Translations under genes and position numbers: made by a program | The notes under the pieces: model-generated | The model's database searches: none | What the model saw: the letters and a program-made list of their open reading frames with translations, nothing else | Told to the model about the DNA's origin: nothing | Source: Porphyromonadaceae bacterium UBA3318 | GTDB taxonomy: Bacteria; Bacteroidota; Bacteroidia; Bacteroidales; Muribaculaceae | DNA length: 22,481 nt | Direction: 5' to 3' | NCBI GenBank assembly: GCA_002361235.1 | Contig: DESI01000013.1 | Location: 37,970 to 60,450, forward strand | Part shown: positions 1 through 5,011 of the stretch, piece by piece | Position numbering within the stretch: position 1 is the first letter of the stretch | Layout: every line of letters begins with the position of its first letter

Positions 1-1536
1 CTCGCCGATGGCCACGCTGACGCCGCCGGCGCCGAAGTCGTTCGACTTCTTGACCAGGCGTGTCACCTCGGGACGGCGGAACAGGCGCGACAGCTTGCGC
101 TCCTCGGGCGCGTTGCCTTTCTGCACCTCCGAACCGCACACCTCGAGGCTGGCTTCGTTGTGCTCCTTGGACGAACCGGTGGCGCCGCCGATGCCGTCAC
201 GACCCGTGCGGCCGCCGAACATCAGCACCACGTCGCCCCGCGCGGGTGACTCGCGGCGCACGGCCGAAGCGGGAACGGCGCCGACCACGGCACCTACCTC
301 AAGACGCTTGGCGGTGTATCCGGGGTGGTATATCTCGCGGACATGGCCTGTGGCCAGTCCTATCTGGTTGCCGTAGCTGGAATATCCTGCGGCCGCACCC
401 TTGGTGATGACGCGCTGCGGCAGCTTGCCGGGCAGCGTGTCGGCCACGGGGGCGTAGATGTCGCCCGCACCGGTGACGCGCATTGCCTGGTAAACGTATG
501 CACGGCCCGACAGCGGGTCGCGGATGGCGCCGCCAAGACAGGTGGACGCGCCGCCGAAAGGCTCTATCTCGGTGGGATGGTTGTGGGTCTCGTTCTTGAA
601 CTGCAGCAGCCAGCGTTCGGTCTCGCCGTCCACGTCAAGGTCCACATATATGGAGCAGGCGTTGTTTTCCTCGCTCTGCTCCAGGTCCTGCAGCTTGCCG
701 TTGGCCTTGAGCCAGCGGGCGCCGATGGTGGCGAGGTCCATCAGGTGCAGGGGCTTTTCGTCGCGGCCGAGTTCGTGGCGCATGTCGTGCCACAGGTTCA
801 GGGCCTCGCGTATGTCGTCGGACACGGGCGAATCCTCTACCTCGATGTTCTCCAGCCGGGTGGTGAAGGTGGTGTGGCGGCAGTGGTCGCTCCAGTATGT
901 GTCGAGTATTCGTATTTCGGCTTCCTGCGGGTCGCGCCCCTCGGATGCGAAGTATTTCACGGCTTCCATCAGGTCGTCGGTGCTCATGGCCAGGCCCATG
1001 CTTACGCGGAGTGCGTCGGCGTCCTCGCGTGTCATGGCGGAGAAGCCCTCGATGGCTCCCACGGGCGTCTCGGCGCCGCGTTCGGGCAGTGCGAGGCGCG
1101 ACATGTCCTTCTCGCGGTTCTCCACGGCGTTGATCAGGTAACGGGCCACGCGCTCGCGCTGTTCGGGCGTGAGGGTGTCGTCGAAGATGTAAAGGCGTGC
1201 GGATGTGATCTCGATGTCGGCGCCGGGCTGGATGAGGCGCACGCAGGCGCGGGCGGCATCGGCACGCTGGTCGAACTGGCCGGGCAGCGGCTCTACGGCC
1301 AGGCTGGGTACGCCTTCAAGGTCGAGGGTGTCGGTCACCGTGTCGGTGGCGCGCTCGCCGAACACCGAATAACGGGTGCTTTCGAGAAGTTCGGGCGAAA
1401 AACCGAACAGGTCGTACACGGCCACGATACGCAGCGATTTGAGTCCCAGTCCCAACGTATTGTTGAGTTCGCGGCGGAGGCTTTCGGCCTCGCTGCGGAA
1501 TTCAGGACGTTTCTCTACAAATATTCTGTTTGCCAT
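1..1536 (-). CDS. purL: Phosphoribosylformylglycinamidine synthase, large form, N-terminal part (cut by window edge)
   Basis: This is the fourth step of de novo purine synthesis: FGAR + glutamine + ATP to FGAM, in the cytoplasm. The reading frame starts at the ATG complementary to 1534-1536 (MANRIFVEKRPEFRSEAESL) and stays open for 512 codons to base 1, so the C-terminal glutaminase half lies outside the window. Visible family marks are YWSDHCRHTTF, then KNETHNHPTEIEPFGGAS followed by CLGGAIRD, and downstream GGRTGRDGIGGATGSS, typical of the ATP-binding synthase domain. Start and sequence fit the single-chain PurL of about 1200 residues found in Gammaproteobacteria and Bacteroidota rather than the split PurL/PurQ/PurS. 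It lies 90 bp downstream of purE on the same strand, so the two probably form a purine operon. A long open frame on the opposite strand is only a GC-driven shadow. Identification is very secure; total length is inferred from the family. Confidence 0.97.
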   Translation of the reverse strand, partial: MANRIFVEKRPEFRSEAESLRRELNNTLGLGLKSLRIVAVYDLFGFSPELLESTRYSVFGERATDTVTDTLDLEGVPSLAVEPLPGQFDQRADAARACVRLIQPGADIEITSARLYIFDDTLTPEQRERVARYLINAVENREKDMSRLALPERGAETPVGAIEGFSAMTREDADALRVSMGLAMSTDDLMEAVKYFASEGRDPQEAEIRILDTYWSDHCRHTTFTTRLENIEVEDSPVSDDIREALNLWHDMRHELGRDEKPLHLMDLATIGARWLKANGKLQDLEQSEENNACSIYVDLDVDGETERWLLQFKNETHNHPTEIEPFGGASTCLGGAIRDPLSGRAYVYQAMRVTGAGDIYAPVADTLPGKLPQRVITKGAAAGYSSYGNQIGLATGHVREIYHPGYTAKRLEVGAVVGAVPASAVRRESPARGDVVLMFGGRTGRDGIGGATGSSKEHNEASLEVCGSEVQKGNAPEERKLSRLFRRPEVTRLVKKSNDFGAGGVSVAIGE

Positions 1537-1561
1537 ATATATAATACGGATAAGCTTTATA

Positions 1562-1620
1562 GCGGATGTTTTAGTCTCGATGCGGTTTTTTAGTCTCCAC
1601 GCGGATTCTTGAATATGCGG
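1562..1620. repeat. Short degenerate tandem repeat in the purE-purL spacer
   Basis: Units of about 19-20 bp each begin with gcgg, at 1562, 1582 and 1601, with a further gcgg at 1617. The first two share the core ttttagtctc and the third has diverged. It occupies most of the 90-bp spacer between purE and purL. No function is evident; it could be a product of slippage. Confidence 0.6.
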
Positions 1621-1626
1621 CTGACG

Positions 1627-2094
1627 TCAGATTACCGTGTCCAGTACTTTCTGAGCCTGCTTGCGGCGGTAGTCGGCGAGCTTTCCGGCCAGTTCGGGAT
1701 CGGCCACCGCCATTATCTCCACGGCGAGGATGGCAGCGTTCTTGGCGCCGTCGATAGCCACGGTGGCCACGGGGATGCCGGTGGGCATCTGTACTGTGGA
1801 AAGGAGCGAGTCCATGCCCCGGAGTGCCTGCGACATCACGGGGACGCCGATTACGGGGAGGGTGGTCTGCGAAGCGACCACGCCGGCTAAGTGTGCCGCG
1901 CCGCCGGCGCCGGCTATGTAGGCGCAGAAACCGCGCTCGCGCCCGTCCTTAAGCCATTCGGCCAGGGCCTCCGGAGTGCGGTGCGCGCTGTAGACGCGCT
2001 TGTCGTACTCCACTCCAAAACTGTCCAGAATCTCGAATGCTCCCTTCATTACCCCCAAGTCGGAGGCAGAGCCCATTACTATTCCAACCTTCAT
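1627..2094 (-). CDS. purE: N5-carboxyaminoimidazole ribonucleotide mutase (PurE class I)
   Basis: PurE moves the carboxyl group of N5-CAIR to give CAIR in de novo purine synthesis; class I enzymes work after PurK. The 155-residue product matches the usual compact size. The N-terminus has the phosphate-binding GSASD (residues 8-12), then the active-site SAHRTP with His38, then the AGAGGAAHLAG loop and the VPVMS segment. The start at 2094 is supported because the family begins a few residues before this glycine-rich loop. It is first in a likely purE-purL operon. No purK is visible in the window. I find no good TTTG/TAnnTTTG promoter directly upstream; instead there is a GC-rich hairpin with a T-run 36 bp before the start, which may insulate purE from the tRNA or attenuate it. 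Function is secure; regulation is inference. Confidence 0.97.
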   Translation of the reverse strand: MKVGIVMGSASDLGVMKGAFEILDSFGVEYDKRVYSAHRTPEALAEWLKDGRERGFCAYIAGAGGAAHLAGVVASQTTLPVIGVPVMSQALRGMDSLLSTVQMPTGIPVATVAIDGAKNAAILAVEIMAVADPELAGKLADYRRKQAQKVLDTVI

Positions 2095-2129
2095 CTGTAT
2101 ATCTGATTTTTAACCTTAACTTCAATGAC

Positions 2130-2171
2130 AAAAACGCGCGCAGGCGTACGGCCGTGACCATACGCCTGCGC
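2130..2171 (-). terminator. GC-rich hairpin followed by T5, minus strand
   Basis: A perfect 11-bp inverted repeat (GCGCAGGCGTA at 2138-2148 against TACGCCTGCGC at 2161-2171) has a 12-base loop. Read on the minus strand it is followed, after three bases, by TTTTTG (2134-2129). This looks like an intrinsic terminator for transcripts coming from tRNA-Leu. It ends 36 bp before the purE start, so a role as a leader attenuator for purE is an alternative. Confidence 0.6.
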
Positions 2172-2316
2172 ATCGTGATTCCTCAGCATGTCGGATTCCG
2201 CGTTATAAGTCCGCACACATCGTTTCTGTCGCATCTGGTGCTGTTCGAACCAGTGACAGTGCAAATACGGATGTTTTGATCTTGTGTTTGGTAACGTTCT
2301 GACCGACATGTTATTG

Positions 2317-2366
2317 ACGGCACACCGGGCGCCGCTTGTTTTGTAACGGCACACCGGGCGCCGCTT
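2317..2366. repeat. Two 21-bp direct repeats next to the tRNA-Leu 3' end
   Basis: The 21 bp starting acggcacaccgggcgccg occur identically at 2317-2337 and 2346-2366, 29 bp apart. Each can form a small GC-rich hairpin (cggc/gccg arms). The second copy runs directly into the 3' end of the tRNA gene. It may be weak tandem terminator hairpins or the remains of a duplication. Confidence 0.75.
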
Positions 2367-2370
2367 TCTG

Positions 2371-2454
2371 TACAGAAAGTGGGACTCGAACCCACACAGC
2401 CTCAACGGCCAAGGGATTTTAAGTCCCTCGTGTCTACCATTCCACCATTTCTGC
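2371..2454 (-). tRNA. tRNA-Leu (anticodon TAA)
   Basis: The minus strand reads GCAGAAA (acceptor 5' side, 2454-2448) to TTTCTGT (2378-2372), with discriminator A at 2371. The anticodon stem AGGGA/TCCCT encloses loop CTTAAAA, giving anticodon TAA at 2421-2419. The T arm is GTGGG-TTCGAGT-CCCAC. A long variable arm, as in leucine tRNAs, gives a total of 84 nt. The first acceptor pair is a G-T wobble. The 3' CCA is not encoded: ACAG follows the acceptor strand. The acceptor strand plus its flank forms a perfect 16-bp palindrome. Confidence 0.95.
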
Positions 2455-2466
2455 CTCCATCCGAAA

Positions 2467-2575
2467 CCTGATTTGGAGCATCAACACCTCATTTGGCCTC
2501 AACAAAGCCTCTTTTGAGTTTCGTCGCAATCCTCTTTTGAGTTTCGTTGAATTCCTCTTTCAAGTTCCATCCAAT
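2467..2575. repeat. Five-unit degenerate tandem repeat in the tRNA-Leu leader
   Basis: Five units of 20-23 bp each begin with cct, at 2467, 2487, 2508, 2531 and 2554. Units three and four share cctcttttgagtttcgt exactly; the first two have cct[gc]atttgg and the last cctctttcaagttcc. The array ends just outside the 5' end of the tRNA and lies inside the transcript if the promoter at 2584-2614 is used. Confidence 0.75.
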
Positions 2576-2583
2576 AGAGACTG

Positions 2584-2614
2584 CAAAATTAATAATAAAT
2601 CTTGAATTTTGAAA
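2584..2614 (-). promoter_or_regulatory. Likely promoter of tRNA-Leu
   Basis: On the minus strand TAATTTTG (2591-2584) matches the Bacteroidota -7 element TAnnTTTG. A near-consensus TTTC (2614-2611) lies 19 bases upstream, in place of TTTG. Transcription would start near 2577, giving a leader of about 120 nt before the tRNA. Confidence 0.55.
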
Positions 2615-2739
2615 ATATTGACCGATAAAGATTTTCTGACTCCGGTTTGGCTTGTGCTTTTGAATAATTGAATGTTAATGCATCCGGGTGCAACTTTAAT
2701 AATGTGTTGTTTTAGCTCTTTAGCACCTTTGGCATTTTA

Positions 2740-3045
2740 TAGCGGCTGGATTGCCTCGGAGAGGCTGTTTCTCAATAACCCCACGATGACTGGAGGGCGC
2801 ATGGCGTCCCGACAGTCTTCGTGGGGTTAGACGCGAATTGTGCAGCTTGGTCGGAGACCATGTCGCTCACCTTATCCCTCCATACACACCAATCCTATGC
2901 GACATCATCACTATGCAGTACAGAGGCATGGTCTCCGACCAAGCCGTACCGCACCGATCTTGCCCCACGAAGGCCGGTGTCAGCTGTCGCTGTCACCGTC
3001 CATCGTGGGGTTAATGAGAAACAGCCTCTCCGAGGCACCCCGCTA
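2740..3045 (+). repeat. Four-arm palindromic intergenic element, copy 1
   Basis: An outer stem of 35 bp (2753-2787 with 3002-3036, 34/35 paired) starts gcctcggagaggctgtttct. Inside lie three hairpins: a left one bounded by ccccacga (2779-2786) and tcgtgggg (2819-2826); a middle one with a perfect 17-bp stem cttggtcggagaccatg (2846-2862 with 2927-2943); and a right one bounded by ccccacga (2963-2970) and tcgtgggg (3003-3010). Short outermost arms tagcgg/ccgcta mark the ends (2740-2745, 3040-3045). Because the left and right hairpins share the same terminal octamers, the whole can also fold as one long hairpin. No credible protein is encoded. It recurs at 7458-7763 and 18673-18931. Confidence 0.9.
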
Positions 3046-3053
3046 ACAATCAT

Positions 3054-3195
3054 CGGTAGAAGGTAATGCTTCGGAGGAGGGTAATACATCGGTAGAAGGT
3101 AATACATCGCGGAAGGTGATGCTTCGCGGAGGGTAATACTTCGGAGGAAGGTGGTTCTATTGAAGTGGTGTTATATATCGGAATGTGGCATTAAT
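3054..3195 (+). repeat. About 18-bp tandem repeat tail of palindrome copy 1 (8 units)
   Basis: Eight degenerate units of 17-20 bp have the rough pattern cggtagaaggtaatacat. They run from 3054 to the segment ggaatgtggcattaat. The same kind of tail follows copy 2 with one unit more; copy 3 lacks it. The units are contiguous with no spacers between them, so this is not a CRISPR array. Confidence 0.85.
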
Positions 3196-3218
3196 ATAAA
3201 ATGTGTAAGATCAGACTT

Positions 3219-3253
3219 TACAATACTATACAAAACCCTACAGTACTCTACAA
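3219..3253. repeat. Two 15-bp direct repeats
   Basis: TACAATACTATACAA (3219-3233) and TACAGTACTCTACAA (3239-3253) match at 13 of 15 positions with a 20-bp period. They lie just upstream of the promoter of the next gene. They could be binding sites or another small tandem duplication. Confidence 0.5.
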
Positions 3254-3285
3254 CAGGTGCAACAAATGTCTAACTGATGGTCAAA

Positions 3286-3317
3286 TTTGTCTGAATGGAT
3301 TTATTTTCTTAAATTTG
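3286..3317 (+). promoter_or_regulatory. Promoter of the 3380-7444 gene pair
   Basis: TTTG (3286-3289), 20 bases, then TAAATTTG (3310-3317): an exact match to the Bacteroidota -33/-7 consensus. It places transcription start near 3323, so a coding start at the in-frame TTG at 3287 is impossible for this transcript. This supports an ATG at 3350 or 3380. Confidence 0.75.
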
Positions 3318-3379
3318 TGGAAATTGGGAAGGTGCAGTCTGTACAACCTATGTTTAATACTATAAAAACTGTATTGCAA

Positions 3380-4993
3380 ATGACAATCCAACGGTTATTT
3401 TTAATCTGTGTAGCGTTGTTCGTCGCACAATTGGTTTCAGCCGCCAATGCGACATTCGACGACCCGGCACCGCTCGTGGCGGGAGACAATTCGATTCCGG
3501 TCTCGGGTATTCGGGCCACGGGCTACTATGTCTATACGGCCACGACCGACGAACTTGTCACAATCACCATTCCGGTGACGGAAGCGTCGCTTTATGTGAG
3601 CCGCACTCCGCAGGAGAATCCGATTGAATCGGAAATAAAGCTGATGACAAGAAAATTCATTGACAATGGATATGTCAGATTCATGTTTCATGCGCCGAAA
3701 AACGAGCCCCTTTATATCAAGGCCACGTTTATCGCCTGGGATCTGCCGGAAGGCACGTCTGCGGTGACAATGACCATGTCGGCCGAAGCCTTTACATATC
3801 AGGAAGCGCGTACCTGCGGCGACGCCATTGACCTGAATGCTGGCGAAGAGTTCTATTATCTTCCCCTCTGGTTTGATGAAAATATGATGCCGGACCCGGT
3901 TTACCTCAGTTTTACAGCAACCCAAAGCGGATATCTCTATCTGAATTTCGAGCCGAGTGTCACGGAAATCCGATATGCCACGGACTGTTCGGGGGAATTC
4001 GTGCCCTTGAAACATTTCTACATTACCGAAGGGTCCCAGACCGTCGGTGCCTCCGCTCACATCGAAATAATGCAGGGCGATAGTTTCGTATTCCGCGTAA
4101 CGGGATTCACACCGGCTCTGGTCAGAATCGAGGAGTTGGATCCGGAGCCGGGCACCATGTGTGACTTCCCTATTGACATCGAGCCCGGTAAGGTGTCCCT
4201 TCCCGCCGCTGCCGGCAATTATTACTGGCGCATCCACTGCAAGGAAAGAGGCTATATCGAGGTGAATTCCGAACTCAGTCTGTCCGGAGGATATGTAGAA
4301 GTGATGTATGACTGTGCCGGTACGAATTCATTTACCATCAAGGACGAACTGTCGCTCCGCTCGTTTGTGTACGACAATATGGAATACCTCATACACGTAT
4401 CCAAACCAATGGACACGCCCGAAGGATCTGCATTCGAGGTCTCCGTGGGACCCGAACTTCCGTGCGACAGTTTCGACACGGCTCCGCTCGTCACTCCCGG
4501 TGAGACCGTCTCTACTCTGCCATACGCCGGCACTTATTACTATAAAGTCCATTCCCCTGACCTGATAGGCAGTGAATTGGTGCTTGATACAAAAGTAGAG
4601 CCCGGTGACGAAAGAACCCGCGTCAATCTGTATAAAGCCGACGATGATTTCAATACCGTAGCCCGCGGACTGGATCTGCGGTATACTGTCGAACCCAATA
4701 CCGACTATGTGATAAAATATACCGTATTCGACAACAGGCTTTCATTGCCGTTTGAGGTGCAGTTTGAGGGAGGCCATTCTTCTGTAAAAGACATTGCCGG
4801 TTCGTCCGAACAGATTTATGCAGTAGATCATGGCGTGATCGTGACGTGTCCCGGAAAGGCCACGGTGTTTGACATAGCAGGAAGGGTCGTATCCAGTATG
4901 GAATCGGATGCGGACAAATTCTTTTCGCTCTCGTCGGGATGTTATGTCGTTTCAGTCAACGGCATGAATGTAAGAAAGGTAATGGTTAGATAA
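3380..4993 (+). CDS. Exported beta-repeat protein with T9SS-type C-terminal sorting tail
   Basis: The 537-residue product starts with a clear Sec signal peptide (MTIQRLFLICVALFVAQLVS, cleavage likely after the SAANA region). It then has about four beta-rich units of roughly 100 residues (near 25-135, 140-250, 255-350, 355-460). Later units open with a Cys motif (TCGDAI, MCDFPI, PCDSF), and a GTYYYKV-like strand recurs. The last 70 residues resemble a T9SS type A sorting domain: VFDIAGRVV, GCYVVSVNG, ending in KVMVR. I chose ATG 3380 because the promoter ends at 3317 and the signal peptide starts there; ATG 3350 in the same frame (MFNTIKTVLQ added) is possible. The next gene, 18 bp downstream, is a paralog and probably co-transcribed. 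There is no recognisable enzyme domain. Export is well supported, outer-membrane translocation by T9SS is inferred from the tail, and function is unknown. Confidence 0.85.
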   Translation: MTIQRLFLICVALFVAQLVSAANATFDDPAPLVAGDNSIPVSGIRATGYYVYTATTDELVTITIPVTEASLYVSRTPQENPIESEIKLMTRKFIDNGYVRFMFHAPKNEPLYIKATFIAWDLPEGTSAVTMTMSAEAFTYQEARTCGDAIDLNAGEEFYYLPLWFDENMMPDPVYLSFTATQSGYLYLNFEPSVTEIRYATDCSGEFVPLKHFYITEGSQTVGASAHIEIMQGDSFVFRVTGFTPALVRIEELDPEPGTMCDFPIDIEPGKVSLPAAAGNYYWRIHCKERGYIEVNSELSLSGGYVEVMYDCAGTNSFTIKDELSLRSFVYDNMEYLIHVSKPMDTPEGSAFEVSVGPELPCDSFDTAPLVTPGETVSTLPYAGTYYYKVHSPDLIGSELVLDTKVEPGDERTRVNLYKADDDFNTVARGLDLRYTVEPNTDYVIKYTVFDNRLSLPFEVQFEGGHSSVKDIAGSSEQIYAVDHGVIVTCPGKATVFDIAGRVVSSMESDADKFFSLSSGCYVVSVNGMNVRKVMVR

Positions 4994-5011
4994 TCAGAAA
5001 AACGATAAGAT

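Noticed and set aside
325..1593. 422-residue open frame on the plus strand
   Set aside because: It is antisense to purL, which has unmistakable family motifs. The frame is open because of codon bias in GC-rich DNA.
2215..2265. Degenerate second tRNA (a GGTTCGAAC-like T loop on the minus strand)
   Set aside because: Only a T-loop-like stretch is present; no acceptor, D or anticodon arm can be paired around it.
2740..3045. Insertion sequence with transposase
   Set aside because: No transposase or other protein is encoded in any copy and no clear target-site duplication is seen. At most it is a non-autonomous element.
2821..3066. 81-residue open frame inside palindrome copy 1, with a close match at 7539-7784
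   Set aside because: The frame is made of the palindrome arms; its counterpart exists only because the element is repeated. Copy 3 does not keep it, and there is no promoter or plausible protein sequence.
3054..3195. CRISPR array
   Set aside because: Units are 17-20 bp, degenerate and contiguous with no unique spacers; no cas genes are present.
3287..3379. Extended N-terminus of the 3380 gene from a TTG at 3287
   Set aside because: The TTG is part of the -33 promoter box, and the -7 box lies inside this extension; the signal peptide begins at the ATG at 3380 (or 3350).
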